DNA from: Citrus sinensis
Lineage: Eukaryota; Streptophyta; Magnoliopsida; Sapindales; Rutaceae
Assembly (NCBI RefSeq): GCF_022201045.2
Contig: NC_068558.1
Span: 2,728,001 to 2,792,000 of the forward strand
Direction: 5' to 3'
DNA: 64,000 nucleotides
Shown here: positions 23,632 through 35,555 of the stretch, one piece after another
How positions within the stretch are numbered: position 1 is the first letter of the stretch
Layout: each line of letters opens with the position of its first letter
The notes under the pieces: generated by a model
Seen by the model: the letters and a program-made list of their open reading frames with translations, nothing else
The model's database searches: none
Told to the model about the DNA's origin: nothing
Program-made: the position numbers and the translations under genes

Positions 23632-24531
23632 TATTTCTTATTAGAATAACGTGGTATTCATTTCTCCAATTTTCATGATATAAAACAACATTATAGTTGG
23701 ATTTTATTTAAATTCGATTATCTATTAAACATTTTTAATCTAACAATAGCCATGTTATTGCAAATCACCAATTAATCTTAAAATCACAATGTATGGACTT
23801 CCTTTTTAACAACTGCGCATTTATTTTCATCATTAAGCACGAAAAAAAATTATTGAACCTTTTTATACTTTGGTAACCCATCAAATTAAATGCAAAAGAA
23901 ACACAAATCTCACTTTTTAGTTGAACCCACCAATTCTCGGTAACCATACACAAGTTAATCTATTTTAAGGTTTTTTTAAAAATTGAAATTGGACATACGA
24001 AATCTTAAAAGTGTAACATTAATGTATTTGATAAATATTAAATATTATAACTTATAAGTTAAAGATTTTATACTTATATAATAAAAATTTATTATATTTT
24101 TATTATTTTTACTAAAATTATTATTTAAAAAATTATATTTATTATATAGTATTAATTTTTATTTTATAATTATAATTTTTTTTTTTTATAAAACAATGAT
24201 ACAGTTGCGTAATACTAAAAAGGAACTGAGATAATTTTTGCGCACAAATATTTTCTCCTGCTAATTAATAGCCATTGAGCTTGACATTTTGTATTGACTA
24301 CTCAAAATGGTTTGACTCGAATAATGAAACAAACAAGAGAACCCATGGCGTTTTCAGTAAATATCCCCCAGCACTAGGTCAAACTCTCAACGGATAACCT
24401 CAACCAAAACAAGACTCGGACTCAGTCCAATTGTCCTCTCAATCATAAAACCTAACAAATTTGATCAGATATTTATTTCACTTCATTTCACTTTTGGTTT
24501 CTGCTGCTTCAGGTTATTAAACTTCAAAGCC

Positions 24532-26145
24532 ATGGGCGGTAATGGCAAGCACCACCGTTGGAAAATTTCATTTTTTCATCGCTCTAATTCAAACCCCAAA
24601 CATCCCCCTAAAGAATTCCTTTGCCCAGTTTCCGGATCATTGATGTTCGACCCAGTTGTCGTCTCCACGGGCCAAACATTTGACCGGGTGTCTGTTCAGG
24701 TCTGCCGTGAGCTAGGTTTCCTACCCGATTTAGAAAACGGGTTCAAACCCGATTTTTCAACCGTGATTCCGAATTTGGCCATGAAACAAACGATTCTCAA
24801 CTGGTGCGACACTTCCGGCGTCGAGCATCCGGTGATGCCCGATTACGGTTCGATTGAGAACGCTGTACGGACGAAGATGAGATCGGAGAGGCCGGAGTCG
24901 TCGTCGACTCCCGATATCAGGTTTTCAGAGAAGGAGTTGTTGGAAGGCGTGGCGGAGAATCCGCCGGTGATATTCTCTCACGCGGCGACCGAGTTGAATC
25001 ACAGAGTCAACCATTTCTACTCGAGCTCGTCGGAGGAATCTGTCGTCATCGTCCCGCCGAGTCCACTCACTCCGTTGCCGCTGGCGACTCGGCCCGCTTG
25101 CTACTCTTCGTCAACGTCGTCGTATTCCTCCACCGAAATCACTGACGCCGAATCCCTAACGCAACAGATGGCCAACATGACGCCTTTGGCGCCGGAGGAA
25201 GAAGAGCTGTTGAAGAAGCTAAGAAGCGCCGATATAGCGTTGCAAGAGGAAGGAGTAATCGCGCTACGAAGGTTGACTCGAACAAACGAAGAACTCAGGG
25301 TTTCCATTTGTACGCCCAATTTGCTATCAGCTCTTCGGAATTTGGTGGTTTCGAGATATTCGATTGTTCAAACAAACGCCGTCGCTTCGTTGGTGAATCT
25401 TTCGTTAGAGAAAAAAAATAAGGTCTTGATCGTACGGTCAGGATTCGTTCCGTTACTCATTGACGTTTTAAAATCAGGATCTGAAGAGTCGCAGGAGCAC
25501 GCGGCGGGCGCGTTGTTTAGTTTGGCATTAGAAGACGAGAACAAGATGGCTATTGGCGTCCTAGGGGCGTTGCAGCCGTTAATGCACGCGCTTCGGGCGG
25601 AGAGTGAGCGGACTCGCCACGATTCGGCCTTGGCGTTGTATCATTTGACTCTGATTCAGAGCAACCGAGTGAAGCTGGTCAAACTCAACGCGGTGGCGAC
25701 GTTGTTAACGATGGTGAAATCGGGCGAGTCGACGAGTCGGGTGTTGCTGATTTTGTGCAACTTGGCGGCGAGCAACGAGGGGAGGTCTGCGATTTTGGAT
25801 GCGAATGGGGTTTCGATTTTGGTGGGTATGTTGAAGGAGAGTGGGTCGGACTCGGAGGCGACGCGGGAGAATTGCGTGGCGGCGTTGTTTGCTCTGGGTC
25901 ATGGGAACCTGAGGTTCAAAGGGCTGGCTAAGGAGGCCAGAGCCGCTGAGGTTTTGAGAGAGGTTGAAGAGAGGGGAAGCCAGAGAGCTAAAGAGAAAGC
26001 TAAGAGGATTTTGGGGATGCTGAAAGGGCGAGAGGACGACGATGAGGATGTTGACTGGGAAGGGGTTTTGGATTCGGGTGGGCCGACTCGGAGTCGGTAC
26101 CGAGTTGGGATGACTGGGTATGGTTCCAACTCTACTAATTTTTGA
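24532..26145 (+). CDS. U-box/ARM-repeat E3 ubiquitin ligase, PUB38-41 type
   Basis: Intronless, 537 aa, starting at an ATG in GCCATGGGCGG context. A basic N-terminus (about 1-25) leads to a U-box at about 27-95 with the family landmarks PKEFLCPVSGSLMFDPVVV, GQTFDR and IPNLAMKQTILNWC. The U-box recruits an E2 conjugating enzyme without zinc. A Ser/Pro-rich linker (about 100-210) follows, then armadillo repeats over about 220-510 (NAVASLVNLSLE, EHAAGALFSLAL, ARHDSALALYHLTL-type helices and CVAALFALGHG). The tail is acidic (EDDDEDVDWE). Length, single-exon structure and order match Arabidopsis PUB38 to PUB41. The ARM region should bind substrate. The coding region is clearly more GC-rich than its flanks. 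The subgroup is a judgement; the class is firm. Confidence 0.92.
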   Translation: MGGNGKHHRWKISFFHRSNSNPKHPPKEFLCPVSGSLMFDPVVVSTGQTFDRVSVQVCRELGFLPDLENGFKPDFSTVIPNLAMKQTILNWCDTSGVEHPVMPDYGSIENAVRTKMRSERPESSSTPDIRFSEKELLEGVAENPPVIFSHAATELNHRVNHFYSSSSEESVVIVPPSPLTPLPLATRPACYSSSTSSYSSTEITDAESLTQQMANMTPLAPEEEELLKKLRSADIALQEEGVIALRRLTRTNEELRVSICTPNLLSALRNLVVSRYSIVQTNAVASLVNLSLEKKNKVLIVRSGFVPLLIDVLKSGSEESQEHAAGALFSLALEDENKMAIGVLGALQPLMHALRAESERTRHDSALALYHLTLIQSNRVKLVKLNAVATLLTMVKSGESTSRVLLILCNLAASNEGRSAILDANGVSILVGMLKESGSDSEATRENCVAALFALGHGNLRFKGLAKEARAAEVLREVEERGSQRAKEKAKRILGMLKGREDDDEDVDWEGVLDSGGPTRSRYRVGMTGYGSNSTNF

Positions 26146-27342
26146 TATGTACATTAAAAAGAAAAGAAAAAATAAAAAAAAATAAAGGCCGGAACCGAGG
26201 AGAGAGTTAGTTGGTATCAAGAATCAAGAAAACATTTCCTGTTGGGTATGGGCTTGTGTAGATTAATGGTGGGGGCCATGTTCATGACTTTTGTTTTTAA
26301 AAATTTTAAGTTATTTGTTTTGTTGGTTGTAATTGGGTTTAAGGTTAGGACTAAGAATTTGGATTTGGGAATGTGTACAGATATTGGAGGTGATAGTTTT
26401 GTTTGTTTGTCTTTTTTTTTTTTTTTTTTTCTCTTCGTTTGTAATTTGATGAAATATGTTAGCGAGGAAGATTTGAATGAAGCACACTTGCAATACAATG
26501 AACAAACTGCCTCTGCTCACCATCACCATATTTATTCTATTTGTAGTGGTAGGATTGCGGTGTGGTCTGCTATGGTTCCGTTCAGGCTCTCGAAATTTGT
26601 TGAGATATTAGATAGAGAATCCATCGTGACACCATTCATTAGGCAGACAACAATTAACACAAGTCTCTTGTGTTCCACTCCACGGTTCTGAGTCGATTCT
26701 TTTGTACCATTAAACTTTTGGTGTGCTGTTGCCTGGCGACAAAAGTATTACCATGGCCTCTAGCTGTTGGCTTCTTGCGTGTAGATTGTAGAGTACGCAT
26801 TTCATTCAGATCTCCCACTCAACTCATGCGCGCTGGCGCTAATCAGTAATCAGTTATATGAATTATGATGGCTAACAAGTCCAGGTTTCTGACCCTAGGA
26901 CGGGCTCGCTCGATCTTCCTCCAAAACACTATTTTTTATCTCAAAAATAAATAAAGTAAACTGATAAATGTTTTGTTCGAAAAAGTAAAACAAATTAAAT
27001 TAAAAAAATATGTGATTAGTGAGAAAAATTTTTATGTAAATTGTAACATATGGTTGTTGTAAAGTAAATGAAGATAATTGCAACAAGTTGTGTAATGGAA
27101 AAGAATTAAAATCCTATCAAACCCATGGTTATAAGAATTGATTAACCGAGGATTGTAGTATGACAATAACAATATGATCCTGTGGAAATCATGGAATAAA
27201 ACGACTGTCGTTTTCTTATTATCATTATTATTATTTTTGGCTTTTAAATATTAATTGACTGATCTCATTCACATCAGCCGCTGCTCGCAATTTGTGCAGA
27301 CCAATAATACTCGATTACCCAAAGTGATTGAAGTGAAAACGA
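26146..27342. other. Intergenic region between U-box and glycosylase genes
   Basis: It starts with the likely 3' UTR of the U-box gene, which includes a T run at about 26411-26429. The rest is AT-rich with no supported gene. The final 100 bases or so are the promoter or leader of the glycosylase gene. Confidence 0.5.
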
Positions 27343-28672
27343 ATGCAGAAATCTCGAAAAAGAAAGCAAGTGGAGGTCACCGAAACCAGACAAGACCCGT
27401 ACCCGACCCACAGTCGGCCCACCGCGGAAGAATGCCGAGGCATAAGAGACGAGCTCTTGGCTCTTCATGGGTTCCCTCCCGAATTCGTCAAATACCGCAA
27501 TCAGCGGCTGAAGCATAATATGACCCGAGACAAAAATAGCGTGCCGTTGGATATGAGTGAATACGACGAAGGAGAAGAGGAGAGTGTCTTAGATGGTTTG
27601 GTCAAAACACTGCTCTCCCAGAACACTACTGAAGCTAATTCTCTCAAAGCTTTTGCGTCTCTCAAGTCCACTTTTCCCACCTGGGAACATGTAAGTTTCC
27701 CGATTAATTTACCCTTTCTTTTTTTGTTGCATTGGTCTGAAACTGTGAATTCCGTAATCATAGTACTATGGTGTGTTTGATTTAAGGTTCTAGCTGCTGA
27801 ACAAAAATGCATAGAGAACGCTATAAGATGTGGAGGTTTAGCCCCGACCAAGGCTGCCTGTATCAAGAATATTTTAAAATGCTTGCTCGAGAGTAAAGGC
27901 AAATTGTGCTTGGAATACTTGCGAGGTTTATCAATTGACGAAATCAAGGCTGAGCTCTCTCGTTTTAGAGGAATTGGTCCCAAAACGGTATTCCTTTTCA
28001 CAATCCGTTTTCAATTTTAATTATCTCCGTTTCTTCCTCATAAATTTAATATCCTTGTTTCGCTTGTATCATTGTTAAAAACAAAGAATATGATTAAACA
28101 AATCAGATAATGGTCAGAGCTGAAGGTTTCACTCATGGTGCTTTGCTGCCAACAAATTAGTTGGGGTTTAAGATATTTCAGCCTTTAGTAATCTGATTCT
28201 CTGAAATCTTGATTTCTGTATTAGTTATGTCATATCCTTACCGTATATGAAGCTTTACCAATGTCTTGGGAGCTTGATAGTTGTGAAATGCTTGGCAGGT
28301 GGCTTGTGTTTTAATGTTCCATCTTCAGCAAGACGATTTTCCAGTTGACACACATGTGAGTATTGTCTTGTTCAAACTGGTTCAAATTTCACTTCATTAT
28401 TTTACTAACATCAAATGTCCCTGGTCTATCAGGTGTTTGAGATTTCAAAGGCCATTGGTTGGGTCCCAACTGCGGCAGATAGGAATAAGACCTACCTTCA
28501 TCTTAACCAACGGATCCCAAAGGAACTTAAATTCGATCTGAATTGTCTTCTCTACACACATGGTAAGCTCTGTCGTAATTGCATCAAGAAAGGGGGTAAC
28601 CGGCAAAGAAAAGAATCTGCTGGTAATCTATGTCCTCTGCTTAATTACTGCGAGAAATCTAATAAAACATAA
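27343..28672 (+). CDS. HhH-GPD base-excision DNA glycosylase, endonuclease III-like
   Basis: Four exons: 27343-27690, 27787-27987, 28299-28355 and 28433-28672, all GT-AG and phase 0 (281 aa). The N-terminus is basic (QKSRKRKQ), suggesting nuclear entry. The helix-hairpin-helix reads SRFRGIGPKTVACVL and the following loop DFPVDTHVFEISKAIGW. Lys182 (GPKT) and Asp200 (VDTH) match the catalytic Lys and Asp of bifunctional endonuclease III enzymes, which cut damaged bases and nick the strand. The C-terminus has a Cys cluster with spacing C-X8-C-X2-C-X16-C-X5-C, probably a modified iron-sulphur loop. It resembles the small Arabidopsis HhH-GPD protein At3g47830, sometimes grouped with DEMETER-like enzymes. 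It lacks the large flanking domains of DEMETER/ROS1. Substrate is unknown. Confidence 0.88.
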
Positions 28673-29839
28673 CTGATATGGTAAACTGATGGATCTCAAT
28701 CTCATGGCCTTTGTTATTTTGTTCTATATTTTTTCCTTTTCAAACCTCATAAGTGAATTTCTTTTTGCCTTTCCCTTGTACAATTACCAGGCAGATTTTG
28801 GACACATGAATTAGATTGAGGATGTTTTAAGACTGATTAATCATGCATATAGAATATCATTTTTATTGAGCTGTAGTCAATTTTAAACAATGAACCATTC
28901 TAGCAACTTCTAGTATATCTTCCTGTGCATTTTGCATGAGATTCAACATTTACAATTTCGGAGAGTTAAGTGCTTGAACATGCCTGCTGATAGAGCTAAC
29001 TTTGGCACCATAGAAGATAGTTTCCATATGTAATAAAAACTTCAAACCATTATGTCCAGTAGAATGAGAAAACTTTGACAAGTTGTAGCTAATCACTAAC
29101 ATTACAGTAAATAGATGCTTATGAGTATAAAACATTATGTTAGCATGGTCAAAAAAGATATACTCAGATCTTCTCTGTAATCCACTATTAGCAGATATGC
29201 CTAATCACCATTTCATATGTTATTCCTTTGCTTCTTTAAGCAATTTCTGCTACTTCTAATAGCTTGAGGCTGGAGGAAGTGTTATAGGATGGTTTAATTA
29301 GGAGAAAGACACAGTTCTAAAGAAGCATTATAATAAAATGCATGTGCTCTTCTGCTTAGTGGCGGATTAGTTACAAAGTAGTGCTGCCTGGCTACTAACC
29401 CCATCTCTTTTTGACTTTTGTGGTTGCCTTACATTTTTATCCATGGAATCATCTTTGATTATCACATATGCAGCTTCAGATGCTCCAATGTCACAAGTAC
29501 CAAGTTGCTTATAGAGATAGATTATAGTTTTATGCGTATCCTTAGAAATAAGTTGAAAGCCTGGGATTCTTGACGGCTCGTTGTTCCCATCATGTCCCTT
29601 CTTTTCCTTTTGTTGACTCTACTGGCACCTTTTGACTGTTTATGTCTAAAATTACATTATTAAATTTGTTCAATTGCGTCATTTAATTGATTCTGTGTTA
29701 TATGAATAGAAAAGAAACTAAATATTTAGGAGATATCCTAGACTACTTGTTTTGAGAGAATATGAACAAATATTGAACTAGATTACTAGACTGCCTTCTT
29801 GTCTTGTTCACATAGAGGAGAAACAACTGGAACTTTTTG
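28673..29839. other. Intergenic region
   Basis: 3' flank of the glycosylase gene up to the LTR-type element. AT-rich, with no ORF, splice signals or repeats that I can support. Confidence 0.5.
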
Positions 29840-30013
29840 TGTTAAGTCTATTATTTATAGAGTTGACATCTTATGGCAAGTCTAATTAAATTGAAATTTT
29901 ATTTATTGCATATATTGTAATAGGGATTTGTTTATTAATTCCCTAATTTAATAAAATTCCAATTTAATTAAACTTGTCATAAGATGTCAACTATATAAAT
30001 AATGGACTTAACA
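29840..30013. repeat. Truncated LTR ends forming a small hairpin
   Basis: TTAAGTCTATTATTTATAGA (from 29841) is the reverse complement of the segment ending at 30012, with few mismatches. The left half is colinear for about 130 bp with the start of the LTR at 33060. The right half is the start of an LTR in the minus orientation, next to a CTCCCCC tract (the minus-strand polypurine tract). Confidence 0.7.
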
Positions 30014-30395
30014 ATCTCCCCCTTTAGCATCATTGTGGCAAAAGCAATTCTACACAAGTCTTTAATGAAAACTTGGCGTTAAAACATGAATATGAAACAA
30101 GCACAAATAACAACAAAGAACTAACCAAAATAATCGGCAATTAACAGTTTAGTTCATCAAATAAGATAAGTCAAGAATTAAAATAAAATACTCATTTTAC
30201 TGATCAATAAATTGCAAGGCAACATAAAACAGAAAATCAGGATCAATGAAAAGATAAATTCTCTTTTAGAACCAGAAATCTAAATATTTAAAAATTCTTG
30301 AACAAAAATAAAATCGGTTCCTAGAATGGAAATACTACTCCCTCTAACTTTTTGCATCATGCAATTAAAAACTTGAAAATAAATTACTCCCCCTC

Positions 30396-30988
30396 TTATG
30401 TCAAAAGATTGCAAAAGAGAAGAAGTTTGACATGCAATTTGCCGAAACGAGTAGCGAGGGTGGCAATACCACAATCTTGTTTCAAAATTTTAGCCTTAAG
30501 ACAAACAAGATCATAAGCAAAATAATTAAAAGCAAATTCAACATAATCAGGATAAAGAATATAATTAGATGGAGGAGAAGAGCGAATAGAGGCCGTAATA
30601 AAGTTAGGAAGATCACGAATAACATTTAGATAGGCGCCACTATTGACGGTGCATGAGGGCACGTGCGGCAGCAGTTGGTGGTTGGCTACAACAAAAAGAA
30701 CAGCGGCGGCAATGATGGTGATCTTAGGGTTATAGGGGGAAGGTCCAGAGTTAAGATTGTCTTCACTAATATCACTTTTCATGGAATCATTGTCACTTGA
30801 ATGCATAGATTCTTCAGGAGATATTTGTCTAAATTTGGGATCATAATCCTTATCATCATTAAGAATATGAATTTCATGAGGTCGGCTACAACCAAAACAA
30901 GGGTAGAGTGGAAGAGTGCAACAACGCTTGAAATTAGGTTAAGTATAAGAGCTTTCACTTTGCTAAGCTTAGAGAGACTTGGAGCCAT
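30396..30988 (-). pseudogene. Decayed retroelement ORF, left arm
   Basis: On the minus strand an ATG at 30988 gives MAPSLSKLSKVKALIL. After a frameshift near 30890-30930 the frame runs through RPHEIHILNDDKDYDPKFRQ to a stop near 30396. It is acidic and Ser-rich in the middle (SDNDSMKSDISEDNL) and ends with YAYDLVCLKAKILKQ-like residues. The matching product of the right arm is more damaged. I recognise no domain; a gag-like or element-specific protein is possible. Confidence 0.45.
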
Positions 30989-32139
30989 GGAAAAGAAATA
31001 ATAAAAACAAAAAAAAAAGTAAGAAGAAGTAAAGATTTTAGACCAGCCGAAAAATATGAGGAGGAAGCTACAAACTTGAGTGAAAACAATGATCCTAGAG
31101 GCTTCATTATATAGAGAAGCTAGTTTAGTTCAAAGTGGAATAGAAATCCTATATTGACAAGGAAATGAGTAAGAAAGAAGATTTGTATCCAATTTAAGAA
31201 ATTATTAATTCCAAATAACGTAGAAGAACGATAAATAAGAATAATCTAACCCAAATAAGTCAGTAATATTAAGAAAACATGTAAAAACTAAACGATACGC
31301 GTGATATTTTTCGGAATTATAATATAGTGCAAATGAGTGAAATTTGAAATTAAACTAGAAACAAATGGAATGAAATTAAAATGCGACCCATGTATTGTGG
31401 GAATGCTTTTTGAATCAACTTTTCTCAAAATTTTACATAACTGAATTTGGAGTTCTGAAGATAAAGTTATGACCAAAAGATGTAAGTTGTTTAGTTGTGA
31501 TGGACAAACCTTTTTGATACACTTGAGAAAACAAAATTAAGGTTTTGTTTCAAAGTTATAAATCTTTGAAGCAAAACTTTATTTTGTTTTGTTAAGTGCA
31601 TCAAAAAGCTTTGCCCGTAACTAAATAGCTTGCATTCATTTGGTCATAATTTTGTCTACAAAATTCTAAATTTAGTTCTATAAAATTATGTGAAAAGCTT
31701 ATTCCAAAAGCTTTTCCACGGTATATGGGTCGCATTCTAATTCTATTCAATTTGTTTTCAGTCTAATTTCGAAGTTCACTTATTTGCACTGTGTTGTTAT
31801 TCCAAAAATAAAAAATAAAATCATGCGTATCATTTAGTTTTTGCGTTTTTTCTTAATATTATTTACTTATTTGAGTTAGATTATGCTTATTTATTATTCT
31901 TTTACGTCATCTATGATTAATGATGTTTTAAATTGGATACAAATTTTCTTTCTTACTCATTTCCTTGTCAATATAAGATTTCTACTCCTCTATGAACTAG
32001 GTTAGCTCGTCTATATAAGGAAGCCTATAAAATCATTGTTTTTCACTCGAGCTTTTGGCTTCCACCTCATATTTTTTAACTAGTCCAGAAGCTTTACTTC
32101 TTTTTGCTTAATTTTTTTTCTTTTTATTATTTCTCTTTT

Positions 32140-32710
32140 ATGGCTCAAAATTTTTCTAAGCTTAAGAAATGTGAGAGCTTTCATGCTCAAACTAATTCCA
32201 AGTGTCGTCGCACTCTTCCACCCTACCTTGATCTAGCCAACCTCATGCAATTCATATTCTTAATGATGATAGGGATTTTGGTCCTAATATTGGATAAGTA
32301 CCTCCTAAAGAATTCATGCATTTAAGTGATAATGATTCCATAGAAAATGATCCCAGTGACGAGAGTCTTAACTTTGACTCTAGGGTCACCGTCACTGCCG
32401 TTGTTCCTTTTGCTGTCACCGACCAGCAGCTACCCTCGCACACGCCATCAATAGTGGCACTCGTCCAAGTGTTATTTTTTATCTTCCTAACTTAGTTGCA
32501 GCCTCTGTTCGCACTTCTCCTCCATTTGATTATATTTATTATCTTGACCCTGGTGAATATGCTTTTAATTATTTTGTTCTCAACCGTGTCTGTCTTGAGG
32601 CTAAAATTTTAAAACAAGGTCATGATATTGCCACCCCCACTACTCGTTTCGGCGAAGTGCATGCTATACTTATTCCTTTGTGCAATATTTTGGCAAAAGA
32701 GGGGGAGTAA
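32140..32710 (+). pseudogene. Decayed retroelement ORF, right arm
   Basis: Starts MAQNFSKLKKCESFHAQTNS at 32140, parallel to the left-arm protein (MAPSLSKLSKVKAL). It needs frame changes to reach the shared HILNDD and LSDNDS segments and contains in-frame stops (for example after FGPNIG). A CTATATAAGG TATA-like word lies at about 32012. Comparing the two arms shows both are broken. Confidence 0.45.
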
Positions 32711-33059
32711 TTTGTTTTTAAGTCTTCAATTGCATGATGCAATAAATTAGGGGGAGTAGTATTTCTATTCTAAGGCGTGATTTTATTTTTGTTCAAGAAT
32801 TTTTAGATATTCAAATTTCTAGTTCTTAAGGGGAATTTATCTTTTCATTGATCTTGATTTTCTATTTCATGATGCCTTGCAATTTATTGATCAATAAAGT
32901 CGGTATTTTATTTTAATTCTTGCCTTGGTTTTTTTTATAAAATAAAATGTTAATTGTCGATTATTTTGGTTAGTTGTTTGTGCTTGTTTCAGATTCATGT
33001 TTTAACGCCAAGATTTCATTGAAAACTTGTGTAGGATTGCTTTTGCCAATGGGGGAGAT

Positions 33060-33937
33060 TGTTAAATTTATTATTTATAGAGTTGGTATCTTATGTCAAA
33101 TCTAGTTAAATTGAACTTTTATTTATTGTAGATCGTGTAATATTAATTAATTTATTAATTTCCTAATTTAGTGAAATTCTAATTTATTAGGAATATTTGT
33201 TTCTTAATTTTGTTAGATGTCTAATTTTGCAAGTCAATTAATAACGTGATTCCATAGTTGATGCGTTAGGTTTATTTAGAGCGAGAAGTTGATTTAAACA
33301 TGAAGTTTATTAAATATTTTAGATGTTTCTTGGGAGACAAGTAAGGTAAGAATATCATATTTATTTCATTTAGATTCATAGGAATTATAAGAGGAAAAAA
33401 AAACTTTTATTTGGAAAGAATTCAAGTCTTTTGAAACTTGTACTTTTTGTGAAACTCTAGTGCCTATATAAAGAAAGATATTTCACAATTGAAGAAACAC
33501 AACACATAATATAAAGCACATAAGTAAAATTCGTCTTCCTCTCTGGAGAATTCGGATTTGACAAATGATGTTGTGTTGACTTGTTTTCTTATCTTCTTCA
33601 TTCAAAGTATTGTAAATAGACTATTTCTTTTCATCATGTGGAGAGTCTTTATGGATCTTAGATCACTAGACATTGAAGAATTGATATTTATCACTTTGTG
33701 AAGTGCCTTGAAGATCGTGGATCAAGAGAGGTAGTAGTTATTCAAGAGAAGCAAATTTAGTCTAAGGTTGAGTAAGTTGTATGGTGATAAATTATAAGTG
33801 AGAGTTTTAAGTTTAGTAAATTTATAGTTTGTAACATCTTAACATAGTGAATTACTTTCCATATGGGCGTGACCTCGTGAATGTAGGATTGATTAATCCG
33901 AATCATTCAAAAGTCTATGTGTCATTTAATTTCAACA
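33060..33937 (+). repeat. Long terminal repeat, about 878 bp
   Basis: Begins TGTTAAA right after a polypurine tract (CAATGGGGGAGAT, 33047-33059) and ends TTCAACA, so the termini are imperfect inverted TG...CA repeats. A TATA box (CTATATAAAG) lies at about 33463-33472, as expected for the U3/R boundary. I see no 5-bp target duplication with the left edge of the element. Confidence 0.65.
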
Positions 33938-34757
33938 ATTTTATTGTGTTTTGAAAATTAATATTTTCTAATGTAGATGAACAGTAACTATAAATAGTAT
34001 AGTGAACAGTGACTATGAACAATATTTTTAGAAAATTAATTTAGTTTATTAATTTCATACTTAATTTAATTATTTAGGAAATTTTTTCAACCGTCTCTTT
34101 GTTTAGAAATTTAATTAATTAAGATGATTAATTAATTAGTTTTAGAATTTTAAAATTACATACATCTATTACAAATAGATCTAAATTTCCTTCATTTTGG
34201 ATTTGAGGTAACATTCTGCCAAGGGCCAAGGGAGGTAACATAAAGTGAAAAGTTTTCAATTGTGTGCCGGCAATGGAGACATGGAGTCAACGGTTAAACA
34301 GAAATGTTCTGGAAGTAAACTGGAGCAAAACTGTGCAATAAGTATGAACGCTGGTCCTGCCTACGGAAGTTTATTTTGGAGGGTTTACTAGAATGCCCCT
34401 ACGAACAAGCTGAAAAAGAGAAAATTGCAATTTAAAGAAAAGGGCACTCCCTGCACTAGCCTTTGATTATTTTTTCTTATATTAGATCGGTAAATTAATA
34501 CTCGATATATTAGTAATTTCGATTAAATAATAGTTTTAATTGGTCTCAATTAGGGGCCAATCTTATATTACACCAAACACAAAATAGTACCGGTTATAAT
34601 CCAATCTAATGATATCATATTTTATCATATTATTTCTAATCCAATATAATCTTATCCTGCATATCAAACACCCTAATTAAATTGGACATCATTAGAACAC
34701 TGAAAATTATCCCCAAAAAAAAAAAAACCCACATATTTAAAACATAAAACTTGCAGA

Positions 34758-34796
<39 letters not shown>

Positions 34797-35555
34797 AAGA
34801 AAAAAACCCTCCAAGGAATCAAAAATCCGGGGAGAAGAAATCTCTCTAGACCTTTTAAACTCTCAAGAAAGTGAGAGAGGAAAAGAAAATTTGGGATTGG
34901 ATTTTGGCGTTTTAGGATTCATTTTCTTATTTATAATTTCATATAAAATAGATAACAATAGGGATAAGCTCAACTTTGAACTTTATTCCCACTTTATTGT
35001 TAAAAGATCAAGGGGGAAGAAAAGAAAAAGAGAGAAAAAGAATATGCACTTACAAAGATGATGACACATTGCAAGTCTTCACACTAGTTATTCCTTTTTG
35101 TTCATGAAACCAATCAAGTACCAAACTAATTACTATTGCATTGGAACTTCAAGAGCAAGACGTAAACCCAAGTGAAAATGATAAGGATGAAGGCGGATTT
35201 CTTCTCACTCGATGGGTAACTATTTTAATCAATTACTGATATATCATTCATCATATACTACAAAACAAAAATCTTGTATTATATATGAACTACCCCCCAC
35301 AAGTTTTGTTATCTTATATTGATGGGCCAATTTTATCAACAACGATCCTCGCGACAATATATATGAGAAAAGAGATCATGAAATAATTAAGACATCATAT
35401 CACCCGAGGGAATTATAAAAGAAAGATGCAAGAAAATTCAACAAAAAGCAGCAGCAGCTAGGAGGAGGCAAAATGATGAAACAAATGAAATGCAATCCAT
35501 TCATTGAGTCTAGGCAGTAGGCATGCATGCATAGGATTAGCAGGAGAATTAATAA
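33938..35555. other. Intergenic region with an AT microsatellite
   Basis: AT-rich DNA between the LTR element and the peroxidase 3' end. A dinucleotide AT run of about 30 bp lies at 34760-34791. The last few hundred bases should contain the peroxidase 3' UTR. No gene is supported. Confidence 0.5.
34760..34791. repeat. AT microsatellite
   Basis: About 15 uninterrupted AT dinucleotides. Confidence 0.9.

Larger units (their letters stand above)
19456..24531. other. Gene-poor AT-rich region left of the U-box gene
   Basis: Contains the 195-bp tandem duplication (19462-19827), two MITEs (about 22378-22573 and 23360-23631) and an AT-rich tract near 24010-24230 whose core resembles those MITEs. A more GC-balanced patch at about 20430-20600 has no open frame. 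Repeated AACCAAA/AACCGAA words at about 21660-21860 suggest a decayed transposon edge. The stretch from about 24300 should include the U-box gene promoter. No gene is supported. Confidence 0.5.
29840..33937. mobile_element. LTR-type retroelement rearranged into a large inverted repeat
   Basis: The span starts TGTTAAG and ends TTCAACA, as LTR elements do. From the centre at about 31560 the two sides are reverse complements out to about 30014 on the left and 33059 on the right. For example CACTTGAGAAAACAAAATTA (31520) faces TTTTGTTTTGTTAAGTG, with under 10 bases of spacer. Each arm carries the same decayed reading frame pointing outward, then a purine tract (GGGGGAGAT) next to a TGTTAA LTR start. 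The right arm continues into a full 878-bp LTR. The left arm holds only about 70-130 bp of LTR in both orientations (29840-30013). No reverse transcriptase or integrase is visible. This may be two head-to-head copies or one rearranged copy. Confidence 0.7.

Noticed and set aside
25705-26220. 171-aa minus-strand frame across the U-box gene 3' end
   Set aside because: Antisense shadow in GC-rich coding DNA; composition only.
26242-26691. 149-aa frame after the U-box gene
   Set aside because: Hydrophobic run arises from a T-rich tract in the likely 3' UTR; no domain.
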